DNA of 11,165 bases. Source: Bacillota bacterium. Its GTDB lineage: Bacteria > Bacillota > Clostridia > Lachnospirales > Lachnospiraceae. Shown piece after piece: positions 1 through 6,935 of this stretch. Below the pieces are notes generated by a model. The model was given only the letters and a program-made list of their open reading frames with translations. It had not been told where the DNA came from and made no database searches. The translations under genes and the position numbers were made by a program. Where the stretch lies: NCBI GenBank assembly GCA_023398855.1, contig JAEWRS010000360.1:1-11165 (forward strand), given 5' to 3'. How positions within the stretch are numbered: position 1 is the first letter of the stretch; every line of letters begins with the position of its first letter.

Positions 1-92
1 CTAATTTTACTTTCTCCTTGTTTAACATGTTTGAATCCCCCTGTCAAATAATATATTTTTTATACCGCTGTTTTCACAGCGGAAAAGCCATA
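1..92. other. Intergenic stretch downstream of iolD with possible RBS for the next gene
   Basis: No gene fits here. On the minus strand AAGGAG occurs at positions 19-14, the form of the ribosome sites in front of the other operon genes, which suggests that the next leftward gene starts at or just beyond the window edge. No ATG, GTG or TTG at a normal distance is visible inside the window; the gap from this motif to the edge is already 13 nt, slightly long. A hairpin near the iolD stop codon is listed separately. The identity of the next gene is not visible; iolE, iolG or iolB would be expected from pathway logic only. Confidence 0.4.
65..82 (-). other. GAAA-loop hairpin just after iolD
   Basis: CCGCTGT (65-71) and ACAGCGG (76-82) form a perfect 7-bp stem. 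Read as minus-strand RNA the loop is GAAA, a GNRA tetraloop. It begins 10 nt past the iolD stop codon. The sequence after it on the minus strand is A/T rich (TATAAAAAATA) with no run of T, so it does not look like a standard intrinsic terminator. A 3'-end-stabilising or processing element between iolD and the next cistron is an inference. Confidence 0.5.
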
Positions 93-2024
93 TTAGTACT
101 GTCTGGCTCCATTTCTTCCTTCCATAACCTTTTCCCACGCTTCTCTTACACTGCTCTTTTCCGAGGTCGTGGCAATTCCAACGTTCCACCAGGATCCATA
201 CCCATCTGACATGGTCTTTGGAATCACCTTCAAATCAAACAGGCAGGCTATTTCCTGTGTTTTGGCATCTTCCAGTGCCTCTTCCAGTTCTTTAATGGTT
301 CTGCAGGTATAAGACTTCAGGCCGTAACCTTCCCCGATTTTGGCATAGTCAACGGGAATTAAATCCCCTGCAGGCTTTTTCCCGTCCGTATAGCGGAATT
401 CAGTGGCAAGGCTTCCGATTCCATGGTTCATTTCCAGATTATTGATGCAGCCAAAGCCACAGTTATCAAAGATCAGGATATTGACCTTCTGCCTTTCCTG
501 CATAATTGTCATGATCTCACTGTGGAGCATCTGGAAGCTGGAGTCACCTACCACACAGTAAACTTCCGTTTCTGGTTCTGCAAATTTAACTCCCAGCGTG
601 GCGGCCACTTCATATCCCATACAGGAATACCCGTATTCTGCATGGTAGCCGCCCCGCTTATCAGTGGTCCACATACGCTGCATACAGCTTGGAAGAGAGC
701 CACCTGCCGTGATAATGGTAGCCTCTTCATCAATGACCCTTCTGATTGCTGCAAGAGCGCCGGTTTGGGTGATGGTACCATTGGTCAGTCGGACAAACTC
801 CGGAATGGTTCTGGGGTCCCGCGCTTTTATGTTGGGTTCAAAGTCATCCCCAGTGTATTCGATGCTGCCTAAACGCACCATCTCTTCATCCCAGACTTTT
901 TTTGCATCCATGATTTCATGCTTGTACTGAGACACATACGATCTTTCCCTGAGTTTTTCCGCCAGAGCCTGAACAGTCACCTTTGCATCCCCGACAGCCT
1001 TGACCGCATCCATTTTGTATGCATGGAATCTGCTGTTATTGATGGTAACAAACCTGACATCCCCCATTTGATACAGCCATTTGGAGCTTGTTGTAAAATC
1101 GCTGAGCCTGGTGCCAATGGCAATTACCACATCAGCATCCTTTGCAATTACATTGGAGGCATAGGTTCCCGTCACTCCGATTCCTCCAAGACAATAGGGA
1201 TGGCTTGATTTACAGGCACTCTTTCCACCCTGCGTCTCGCCAAAGGGTATTTTAAATTCCTCACAGAATTTTTCCACGGTTTCTCCTGCATCAGAGTAAC
1301 GGACTCCCCCACCGACGATTACAAGAGGCTTCCTGGCATTAGCAAGGATGTCGGTGATCTCATCCAGTTCTTCTTCTGCGGCAAGAGGCCTGGTGATACG
1401 GTGTACCCTCTTCTTAAAGAAGTAATCTGGAAAATCATAGGCTTCACCTTCCACATCCTGGCAGAGGGAAATGCAGCACGCCCCTGTTTCTGCCGGGTCT
1501 GTGAGCACTCGCATGGCATTGATCAGGGCGCTCATGATCATCTCCGGTCTGGTGATCCTGTCCCAGTATTTACACACCGGTCTGAACGCATCATTGGTTG
1601 TGACCGCAAGACTGCTGCTTTGCTCTAACTGCTGCAATACCGGATCAGGCTGTCTGGATGCAAAGGTGTCCGCAGGAAATACCAGCAGCGGAATGTTATT
1701 TACCGTTGCAGTAGCACAGGCTGTTACCATATTTGCCGCACCCGGTCCCACGGATGATGCACAGGGAATGATTTTTTTCCGGTTACTCTGTTTTGAAAAA
1801 GCAATGGCAGTATGGCACATCCCCTGCTCATTTCTTCCCTGGAGCACACGCAGCTGTCCAGGGTCTGAATCCAGAGCCTCCCCCAATCCAACCGCAATGC
1901 CATGTCCAAAAAGAGTAAAAATACCTTCAACAAACTTTGTTTCCACTCCATCCGCAGAAACATACTGGTTATCCAGGAACTTTACAAGTGCCTGTGCCGT
2001 TGTCATTCTTATAGTTTTTGACAT
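93..2024 (-). CDS. iolD: 3D-(3,5/4)-trihydroxycyclohexane-1,2-dione hydrolase (IolD)
   Basis: Thiamine-diphosphate enzyme of myo-inositol breakdown. It hydrolyses the cyclic diketone made by IolE, opening the ring to 5-deoxy-glucuronate; cytosolic. The 643-residue length fits IolD (about 640). It has the three-domain layout of the acetolactate-synthase superfamily. The N-terminal PYR domain carries the probable ThDP-activating Glu66 in GRNEQGM. A central domain spans roughly 200-360. The C-terminal PP domain holds the Mg/ThDP motif GDSS at 493-496, with Asn521 27 residues after Asp494 in FDNCGFGCINN. That last motif is characteristic of IolD rather than acetolactate synthase. The ATG at 2024 has a strong RBS (AAAGGAGAG) with good spacing. 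The gap to the iolC stop codon is 21 nt, so the two genes are co-transcribed. No defects seen. Confidence 0.96.
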   Translation of the reverse strand: MSKTIRMTTAQALVKFLDNQYVSADGVETKFVEGIFTLFGHGIAVGLGEALDSDPGQLRVLQGRNEQGMCHTAIAFSKQSNRKKIIPCASSVGPGAANMVTACATATVNNIPLLVFPADTFASRQPDPVLQQLEQSSSLAVTTNDAFRPVCKYWDRITRPEMIMSALINAMRVLTDPAETGACCISLCQDVEGEAYDFPDYFFKKRVHRITRPLAAEEELDEITDILANARKPLVIVGGGVRYSDAGETVEKFCEEFKIPFGETQGGKSACKSSHPYCLGGIGVTGTYASNVIAKDADVVIAIGTRLSDFTTSSKWLYQMGDVRFVTINNSRFHAYKMDAVKAVGDAKVTVQALAEKLRERSYVSQYKHEIMDAKKVWDEEMVRLGSIEYTGDDFEPNIKARDPRTIPEFVRLTNGTITQTGALAAIRRVIDEEATIITAGGSLPSCMQRMWTTDKRGGYHAEYGYSCMGYEVAATLGVKFAEPETEVYCVVGDSSFQMLHSEIMTIMQERQKVNILIFDNCGFGCINNLEMNHGIGSLATEFRYTDGKKPAGDLIPVDYAKIGEGYGLKSYTCRTIKELEEALEDAKTQEIACLFDLKVIPKTMSDGYGSWWNVGIATTSEKSSVREAWEKVMEGRNGARQY

Positions 2025-2045
2025 ATTCCGCTCTCCTTTATCTAT

Positions 2046-3080
2046 TTATACACGGGCGATCATTTCACCAAACTTTTCCTTTTCTTCTCTTATAAATGTA
2101 TGTACTTCTTCAGGAGTAGGCAGGGAATCCGAACAGTTGTTGCTCTTTACCATCATGGAGGCCTCTGCTGAACCAAACTCCAGGCAGTCTATGATATCCC
2201 AGCCCTGGTACAAGCCATAAAGAAAGCCCGCGCCATATCCGTCTCCGCCGCCGAATCCCTTTCTGGCTTCCACTGGAAACGGCTTGATGGAAAATGACTG
2301 CCCGTCACTGGTATATGCAGTAGATCCCTTCATTCCATGCTTAATGACAACGATTCTGGCCCGGTAGCTCTGCCACAAAGCCGCACTTTCTTCATCAGTC
2401 ATGCCCGGTCTGATCAGCTTTTCCGTTAAGTTAAATTCTTCTCTTGAACCCATAATGATGTCAGCTTCTTTGGCAACAGCGGAGTAGTAAATGGATATTT
2501 CATCGGGATTTTTCCAGTTATATGCCCTGTAATCAATGTCAAAAATAATTCTGACGTCATTCCGTTTTGCCAGCATGACTGCCTTTAAAGCTGCCTCTCT
2601 TGACGGGCTTTGTGCAAGTGCCGTACCTGATATTAACATTGCTTTTGCCTTTTTAATATACGCTTCGTCTATGTCTTCCACATCAAGCTGTAGGTCAGCA
2701 ATGCAGTTCCGGTACATCAGGATGCTGCTGTCACTGGAAGAAAGCATTTCTGTAAAGGTAAGTCCCAGCTTTTCTCCATTCCTGCATGTTGTGATATGAG
2801 AGGTATCAATCCCCTGTTCGTTGAAATAATCCACTACAAATTCACCGAATTGGTCATCGGATACTTTCCCGATAAACCCCGCCTTCATGCCATGTCTGGT
2901 CACGCCCACGGCGATGTTCGCCGGAGAACCGCCCACAAATTTTTCAAACATGTGTACTTTCTTTAAGGGTTTGAATTCTTCTTTCACATATTCATTGTAA
3001 GCCGGATTGAAATCAATTGCCACCCTGCCAAGAAGAATTAAGTCCATCTCTCTGGTTTCATCAAATCTTATATATTCCAT
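2046..3080 (-). CDS. iolC: 5-dehydro-2-deoxygluconokinase (IolC), PfkB family
   Basis: Phosphorylates 2-deoxy-5-keto-D-gluconate with ATP to give the 6-phospho compound used by IolJ. A ribokinase/PfkB fold is evident: the opening LILLGRVAIDFNP is typical of IolC, the substrate-side signature FVGGSPANIAVG lies at 48-59, and the C-terminal PfkB signature GFGGGDGYGAGF contains the catalytic base Asp280. The anion-hole motif reads GGGD instead of the common GAGD, probably a tolerated variation. I chose the ATG at 3080 (344 residues). It has GGGAG about 10 nt upstream, and the protein then begins MEYIRFD as IolC proteins usually do. A TTG at 3134 would add 18 Asn- and Gly-rich residues with no RBS. 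The gene lies downstream of a terminator-like hairpin and upstream of iolD. Confidence 0.94.
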   Translation of the reverse strand: MEYIRFDETREMDLILLGRVAIDFNPAYNEYVKEEFKPLKKVHMFEKFVGGSPANIAVGVTRHGMKAGFIGKVSDDQFGEFVVDYFNEQGIDTSHITTCRNGEKLGLTFTEMLSSSDSSILMYRNCIADLQLDVEDIDEAYIKKAKAMLISGTALAQSPSREAALKAVMLAKRNDVRIIFDIDYRAYNWKNPDEISIYYSAVAKEADIIMGSREEFNLTEKLIRPGMTDEESAALWQSYRARIVVIKHGMKGSTAYTSDGQSFSIKPFPVEARKGFGGGDGYGAGFLYGLYQGWDIIDCLEFGSAEASMMVKSNNCSDSLPTPEEVHTFIREEKEKFGEMIARV

Positions 3081-3155
3081 TGCTGCATTTCTCCCATCCC
3101 GTTTTTGCGTGCCATTGTTATTATTTTCCGGCAAATTCAGTCATTTCATAGCGTG

Positions 3156-3198
3156 AAAAAACACACTGCAAGGTTTCATCTGCCTTGCAGGGCGTTTT
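3156..3198 (-). terminator. Intrinsic terminator-like hairpin between iolA and iolC
   Basis: On the minus strand the arms at 3198-3183 and 3173-3158 pair over 16 positions with one C/T mismatch and one G/T wobble. The core is the perfect 8-bp CCTGCAAGG-side stem with a 9-nt loop, and it is followed at once by a run of six T (3161-3156). A stem, a G/C-rich core and a U tract in that order are what an intrinsic terminator requires. The matching A run on the other side would also let it work in the opposite direction. It starts 22 nt after the iolA stop codon, so it should reduce read-through into iolC and iolD. Confidence 0.72.
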
Positions 3199-3220
3199 AT
3201 CTGTCATTGGCCGGTAAGCT

Positions 3221-4744
3221 TTAGATTGTTCCATCCCAGGTATTTACATGAGTGGATTCTCCTGTTTCCTCATCAAACCATCTGGTTGTGACAACCTTAT
3301 TTTCAGTAAAGAACCGGTATCCATCCTTGCCTAAGCAGTGGAGATCTCCAATAAATGACAGCTTATTGCCATTAAAAGGAAACATGCCAACCGGAACAGG
3401 AATTCCCACATTAATTCCGACCATACCGCCGTCTGTGTGCCTGGCGAACTCTCTGGCATAATGTCCGTTCTGGGTAAAGATAACAGAACCGTTTGCATAT
3501 GGATTGGCATTCATGATTTCCAATCCCTCTTCAAAGGTTTTCACTCTCTTAATGCACAGCACCGGTCCAAAAATTTCTTTGTCCCCTACGCTCATACCAG
3601 AAGTTACATGATCAAAGATCGTGGGCCCTAAATAAAAGCCGTTTTCAAATCCTTCCACTACCACGTCACGTCCATCCAGCACAAGCTCAGCGCCCTCTTT
3701 GATTCCTGTTTCAATCCATTTTACGACAGACTCTTTATGAGCTCTATTTACCACCGGCCCCAATTTGGTACTCTTATCATAGGCTGGTCCCACTTTCAGT
3801 GTCTTTGCCTGGGCAACGATCTCAGCAACAAGTGCATCAGCGATTCCTTCCTGTACTACCACAACAGGCAGAGCCATACACCGTTCTCCTGCGCATCCGA
3901 AGGCAGAGTTGATGATACCCGCTGCCACACGCTTGACCGGCGCATCATTTAAAACCAATGCATGATTCTTTGCTTCACAAAGAGCCTGAACTCTCTTGCC
4001 CGTAGCCGCTGCTGTGGAATAGATATGCATGCCTACTGAAGTAGAGCCAACAAAGCTGATTCCTTTGATATCCGGATGCGTAAGGAGAATCTCCGCCTCT
4101 TTTCTGGAGCAGGTGACAATATTGATAACTCCATCCGGCAGTCCTGCTTCTTTATACAGTTCTGCTATACGCATACAGGACTGGGGGGTAAAGGAAGCCG
4201 CTTTCAGCACAATGGTATTGCCACAGGCTATACACATGGGAGCCATCCAGCCCATTGGAATCATTGCAGGGAAATTAAATGGCACAATACCCGCAAATAC
4301 CCCTAAAGGCATACGGTACAAAACCGTATCAAACCCAGTGGAAGCGTCCATCAGGCTTTCTCCCATCATCAGCGAGGGGGCACTGATGGCTTGTTCCGTT
4401 CCTTCTTTGGCTTTCAGTACATCGCCCTGAGCCTCTTCCCAGCTTTTCCCGTTTTCCTTTGCCACCAGCATAGTCAGTTCATCCATATGCTCTATGAGCA
4501 AATCCCTGAGCTTATAGAGTACCTGGACTCTTTTTACTACAGGAGTCGATGACCATGAAGGAAATGCTGCTTTTGCCGCATTTACCGCTTCTTCCACTTC
4601 AGCCGGTGTGCAGCAAGGAACCTGGGCAATGACCTCGCCGGTGCTTGGATCGCAGGCATCGGAATACTTATCTGTCATTGATTCCTTCCACTGACCGTTT
4701 ACAAGATACTTTAATTTTTTTGCTTCTCCCATTTTTATATCCAT
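3221..4744 (-). CDS. iolA: Malonate-semialdehyde / methylmalonate-semialdehyde dehydrogenase, CoA-acylating (IolA)
   Basis: Last enzyme of the inositol pathway: oxidises malonate semialdehyde (and usually methylmalonate semialdehyde) with NAD+ and CoA to acetyl-CoA (or propionyl-CoA) plus CO2. It is a full-length member of the aldehyde dehydrogenase superfamily (507 residues). The catalytic Cys289 lies in FGCAGERCMA, a form typical of the MMSDH subgroup. PFNFPAM carries Asn157, Lys181 lies in VLKAASFTP, the Rossmann segment FVGSTSVG is at 231-238, and EIFGPV starts at 390. AKNHALVLNDA at 258-268 also matches the MMSDH subgroup and replaces the ELGGK motif with the usual general-base Glu. The start is uncertain: ATG at 4744 has AAAGGA immediately adjacent, while the in-frame ATG at 4732 lies 12 nt after it and would give a 503-residue protein. 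Confidence 0.94.
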   Translation of the reverse strand: MDIKMGEAKKLKYLVNGQWKESMTDKYSDACDPSTGEVIAQVPCCTPAEVEEAVNAAKAAFPSWSSTPVVKRVQVLYKLRDLLIEHMDELTMLVAKENGKSWEEAQGDVLKAKEGTEQAISAPSLMMGESLMDASTGFDTVLYRMPLGVFAGIVPFNFPAMIPMGWMAPMCIACGNTIVLKAASFTPQSCMRIAELYKEAGLPDGVINIVTCSRKEAEILLTHPDIKGISFVGSTSVGMHIYSTAAATGKRVQALCEAKNHALVLNDAPVKRVAAGIINSAFGCAGERCMALPVVVVQEGIADALVAEIVAQAKTLKVGPAYDKSTKLGPVVNRAHKESVVKWIETGIKEGAELVLDGRDVVVEGFENGFYLGPTIFDHVTSGMSVGDKEIFGPVLCIKRVKTFEEGLEIMNANPYANGSVIFTQNGHYAREFARHTDGGMVGINVGIPVPVGMFPFNGNKLSFIGDLHCLGKDGYRFFTENKVVTTRWFDEETGESTHVNTWDGTI

Positions 4745-4828
4745 TCCTTTCTCTTTGTTTAAGTCTACGCACGTTATGTAAAACGGGCGGTTTACGCGTT
4801 TTTGGTTATTTTAACTGGATTCATGGCC

Positions 4829-4850
4829 GGAGGGTTTGTTTCAAACCTCC
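4829..4850 (-). other. Small hairpin in the iolJ-iolA gap
   Basis: GGTTTG (4833-4838) pairs with CAAACC (4842-4847) over a 3-nt loop, extended by GGA/TCC across a one-base bulge. No T run follows on the minus strand. The 135-bp gap around it is unusually long for this tight operon and shows no convincing promoter. A processing or stability element is possible but unproven. Confidence 0.35.
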
Positions 4851-4879
4851 ATGCTGCTGTGTCATCCCACCATACTGGT

Positions 4880-5728
4880 TTATATTAGCGGCTCCTCGCA
4901 CTGAAAGATCCGGATATGCTGCTTTACATTCTCATACACTCCCCGGACCATGGCTTCATTCAGCCCGAAATAATCATGCTTTCCATCCGTAACCAGATAC
5001 TTTTCAGCTTCCTTTGTAAGGCTGTCAAAGCTGGCTGTTGCAATGTTGATCTTCCGGATTCCAAGTCCAATGGCCTTTCGGAAGTCCTCCGGGGTAATTC
5101 CGGTTCCTCCGTGAAGGACCAGAGGCACTTCAATCTTCTGATCAATGGCTTCTAAAACATCAAAAGCCAGTCTGGGTGCAACCGGATAATTACCATGGGC
5201 ATTGCCAATTGCAACTGCCAGGGCATCCACACCGGTCCTCAGGCAAAATATCTTGGAATCCTCAGGATTGGTACAGCGGATTCCTTCATCAATGCTTCCA
5301 TCCTCGCTGCCGCCCACCAGACCAAGCTCCGCTTCTACGGTGGCTCCATACTTCCTGGCAAGCTCCGCCGCCTCCAGGGTTTTTGTTATATTTTCATCAA
5401 AGGGTAGGGTGGAGCCATCCATCATGATAGAAGTAAATCCGTAATCCAGAGCCTGTCTTAACACTTCAATGGATTTGCCATGGTCCAGATGGACCGCAAT
5501 ATCAACCGATGCGTTCTTCGCTGCTTCCACCATCATTGGCCCCATCAGCGCCAGCGGGGAATGGGGCAGACGTACTTCTGCGATCTGCAGGATAATGGGA
5601 GCGTTCATGTCTTCAGCCGCTTTCACAGCTCCCTTCACCATCTCAAGGTTTCCCACACTAAAGGCTCCCACGGCCCTGTTTTTTTCTGATGCCTGTTTCA
5701 GCAATTCCTTCATTCTAACTAATCCCAT
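4880..5728 (-). CDS. iolJ: 6-phospho-5-dehydro-2-deoxy-D-gluconate aldolase (IolJ), class II aldolase
   Basis: Zinc-dependent class II aldolase, predicted from context to split 6-phospho-5-dehydro-2-deoxygluconate into DHAP and malonate semialdehyde. The class II fructose-bisphosphate aldolase signature is complete in 282 residues. HLDHG at 80-84 holds the catalytic Asp82 and zinc ligand His83. VEAELG contains Glu134. GNAHG provides His178 and VLHGGTG provides His206, the remaining zinc ligands. The C-terminal KINIATA (226-232) is the usual substrate-phosphate region. The ATG at 5728 is preceded by AAAGGAGA at good spacing. It is the first gene of the iol operon, about 150 nt after the predicted transcription start. 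Sequence alone cannot separate IolJ from fructose- or tagatose-bisphosphate aldolase; the assignment rests on its neighbours iolA, iolC, iolD and iolR. Confidence 0.87.
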   Translation of the reverse strand: MGLVRMKELLKQASEKNRAVGAFSVGNLEMVKGAVKAAEDMNAPIILQIAEVRLPHSPLALMGPMMVEAAKNASVDIAVHLDHGKSIEVLRQALDYGFTSIMMDGSTLPFDENITKTLEAAELARKYGATVEAELGLVGGSEDGSIDEGIRCTNPEDSKIFCLRTGVDALAVAIGNAHGNYPVAPRLAFDVLEAIDQKIEVPLVLHGGTGITPEDFRKAIGLGIRKINIATASFDSLTKEAEKYLVTDGKHDYFGLNEAMVRGVYENVKQHIRIFQCEEPLI

Positions 5729-5744
5729 ACTTCTTCTCCTTTAT

Positions 5745-5783
5745 GCGGATTTTTCCATTCCATATATATGGAACATTCTCCGC
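5745..5783 (-). promoter_or_regulatory. Structured leader element with 16-bp palindrome upstream of iolJ
   Basis: TTCCATATATATGGAA at 5758-5773 is a perfect 16-bp palindrome. It is nested inside a second inverted repeat, GCGGA (5745-5749) with TCCGC (5779-5783). In the predicted iolJ mRNA these form a two-tier hairpin ending just upstream of the AGGAGA ribosome site. As DNA the palindrome could bind a dimeric regulator; as RNA it could affect translation or stability. It resembles no riboswitch class I can name. Confidence 0.5.
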
Positions 5784-5875
5784 TGATTCCTGATTTCACG
5801 GTCATTCCATCAGAAACATGAAAAACCTTAATCTCTTACGCTCTTCATGGTTATGTATTGGTAGTATTTATGTCA

Positions 5876-5886
5876 TCTTTTGGTCA
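5876..5886 (-). promoter_or_regulatory. IolR-like operator box over the iolJ transcription start
   Basis: The minus strand reads TGACCAAAAGA, an exact match to the degenerate 11-mer WRAYCAADARD described for the DeoR-type IolR of Bacillus subtilis. It begins 1 nt downstream of the predicted -10 of the iolJ promoter, so it would cover the transcription start, where a bound repressor blocks initiation. Use of the Bacillus consensus in this organism is an inference. Confidence 0.5.
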
Positions 5887-5887
5887 T

Positions 5888-5916
5888 ATTCTATCATTTT
5901 TTTTTAAATCAGTCAA
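5888..5916 (-). promoter_or_regulatory. Sigma-A promoter for the iolJACD operon
   Basis: On the minus strand TTGACT (5916-5911) and TAGAAT (5893-5888) are separated by 17 nt. Each differs from the consensus at one position. Transcription would start near 5881 and give a leader of about 150 nt before iolJ. The spacer contains a run of nine A, which may add upstream curvature. Confidence 0.78.
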
Positions 5917-5938
5917 GAAAATCTTTGAGATTTTATCC

Positions 5939-5954
5939 AAACATGATCATGTTT
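5939..5954. repeat. 16-bp perfect palindrome upstream of the iolR promoter
   Basis: AAACATGATCATGTTT is a perfect 16-bp inverted repeat with no spacer. It lies 10 bp upstream of the iolR -35 box and about 22 bp upstream of the iolJ -35 box, so it could serve either promoter. It partly overlaps the second IolR-like box (5950-5960). A dimeric regulator site is the simplest reading; which protein binds is unknown. Confidence 0.55.
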
Positions 5955-5960
5955 TGGTTA
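5950..5960 (-). promoter_or_regulatory. Second IolR-like box next to the iolR -35
   Basis: The minus strand reads TAACCAAAACA, matching WRAYCAADARD at 10 of 11 positions. It has the same orientation as the box at 5876-5886, with starts 74 bp apart (about seven helical turns), and ends 4 bp before the iolR -35. It could support autoregulation and cooperative binding with the first box. Confidence 0.38.
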
Positions 5961-5964
5961 CTTC

Positions 5965-5993
5965 TTGATATTTTTCAAAGGATCTGTTATAAT
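5965..5993 (+). promoter_or_regulatory. Sigma-A promoter for iolR
   Basis: TTGATA (5965-5970) and a perfect TATAAT (5988-5993) are separated by 17 nt. Transcription would begin near 6000, leaving a leader of about 40 nt before the iolR ATG at 6041. Confidence 0.85.
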
Positions 5994-6040
5994 CTCACCA
6001 GAACAGCATGCAAAAAAGCTGTCAAGCAAGGAGTACAACC

Positions 6041-6817
6041 ATGAGAATTTCCCGTATTGATCAACTGGAACAATATATATTAGAGCACAAGGCCGCCTCC
6101 ATTGACGCCTTGTGTGAAGAATTTGAAATATCAAAAAACACGCTGCGCCGGGACTTGGAAATCCTTGTCTCCCGGGGTACCGTGGAAAAGGTCTACGGAG
6201 GAGTGGTTGCATGTGAAAGTACAACAGCAATTCCCAGCCTGGTCACGTTCCATGAACGTGCCGGCAGAAATGCACAGGGCAAGCAGAGGATCGGTGCTCT
6301 GGCTGCTTCCTTTGTGAGGGAAAGGGATATCATATTCATTGACAGCGGAACCACCACCATGAATATTGTGGATCACCTGGCTCATTTAAGCTCGGTTACG
6401 GTCATTACCAACAGCCTCCAGGTCATTAACAAGTCCATGAGTTATCCGAATATCAATGTAATTGCCCTTCCAGGATCTTTAAAAAGAGATACCGCTTCCC
6501 TGGTTGGCAGTTCCTGTGTGGAATACTTAGAGGATTATAACATTGTCCGGGCATTTATGGCCTGCACAGGAATCTCTGCCCAGGCCGGAGTCTGCAACGC
6601 TTCCACGGAGGAGTACACCATTAAAAAAACAGCATTAAAAAAGAGCCAGAAGCATTACCTTCTGGCAGATTCCTCAAAGTTTGGGCGCACCTCTCTCATG
6701 ACTTTCGGAGAAATCGGGCAGTTTGATTATATCCTGACCGAACGGATACCTGACGACGCCTTCTGCTCCTATTGCAGGGAGTTGGGATGCGCCATTGAGA
6801 TCGCTCCTGAACCATGA
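6041..6817 (+). CDS. iolR: DeoR-family transcriptional regulator, probable iol operon regulator (IolR)
   Basis: DNA-binding regulator with the standard DeoR plan in 258 residues. The N-terminal winged helix-turn-helix spans about 5-56, with the recognition part SKNTLRRDLEIL at 31-42 and the wing VEKVYGGVVA. The C-terminal DeoR effector domain has DSGTTT at 101-106 (sugar-phosphate loop) and Lys213 in ADSSKFGR. I chose ATG 6041 because AAGGAG lies 7 nt upstream; an in-frame ATG at 6008 has no RBS and sits only about 8 nt after the predicted transcription start. The gene is divergent from iolJACD, the usual position of a local repressor. The likely inducer is a phosphorylated pathway intermediate, by analogy with Bacillus IolR and 2-deoxy-5-keto-gluconate 6-phosphate. 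The name depends on context, since DeoR proteins are alike across many sugar operons. Confidence 0.85.
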   Translation: MRISRIDQLEQYILEHKAASIDALCEEFEISKNTLRRDLEILVSRGTVEKVYGGVVACESTTAIPSLVTFHERAGRNAQGKQRIGALAASFVRERDIIFIDSGTTTMNIVDHLAHLSSVTVITNSLQVINKSMSYPNINVIALPGSLKRDTASLVGSSCVEYLEDYNIVRAFMACTGISAQAGVCNASTEEYTIKKTALKKSQKHYLLADSSKFGRTSLMTFGEIGQFDYILTERIPDDAFCSYCRELGCAIEIAPEP

Positions 6818-6837
6818 ACAAAGCTCTTTTGTTTTTT
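6817..6837 (+). terminator. Weak A/T-rich terminator candidate after iolR
   Basis: AACAAA (6817-6822) pairs with TTTGTT (6828-6833) around a 5-nt loop, followed by TTTT. The stem has a single G/C pair, so it would be weak. The stem begins at the last base of the iolR stop codon. Confidence 0.3.
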
Positions 6838-6874
6838 ACTGTTTCCTCCTATGCAGGTCATTGAGATATTTGCG

Positions 6875-6904
6875 ATGATAAAGGGGCACAGTACCCCATA
6901 TCAT
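6875..6904. terminator. Hairpin between convergent iolR and the isomerase-like gene
   Basis: ATGATA (6875-6880) pairs with TATCAT (6899-6904) and GGGG (6883-6886) with CCCC (6894-6897), separated by a small internal loop and closed by a 7-nt loop. It lies between two genes that point at each other, where a bidirectional terminator is expected. Neither side is followed by a clear T run, so it is a candidate only. Confidence 0.4.
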
Positions 6905-6935
6905 GAGGTGGCCCCTGTCTCGCTGTTTGATGAGG

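Noticed and set aside
1..6. Possible start of the next gene at an ATT codon (5-3, minus strand) behind AAGGAG
   Set aside because: ATT starts are very rare and only one further codon is visible; the real start probably lies outside the window.
1471..2220. 249-codon plus-strand open frame across iolD and the end of iolC
   Set aside because: It lies entirely antisense to two well-supported enzymes, has no recognisable domain and crosses their boundary; it is a reading-frame shadow.
4029..4430. 133-codon plus-strand open frame inside iolA
   Set aside because: Antisense to a complete aldehyde dehydrogenase with intact catalytic motifs; no ribosome site or family features.
4798..4808. A further IolR-like box (10 of 11) in the iolJ-iolA gap
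   Set aside because: No convincing promoter accompanies it, and near matches to such a degenerate, A-rich motif are expected by chance over several kilobases.
5469..5786. Plus-strand open frame running out of iolJ into the control region
   Set aside because: Antisense to iolJ and its leader; low-complexity composition and no plausible promoter.
6008..6040. Upstream ATG extending IolR by 11 residues
   Set aside because: No ribosome site, and it would lie about 8 nt from the predicted transcription start; ATG 6041 has AAGGAG at 7 nt.
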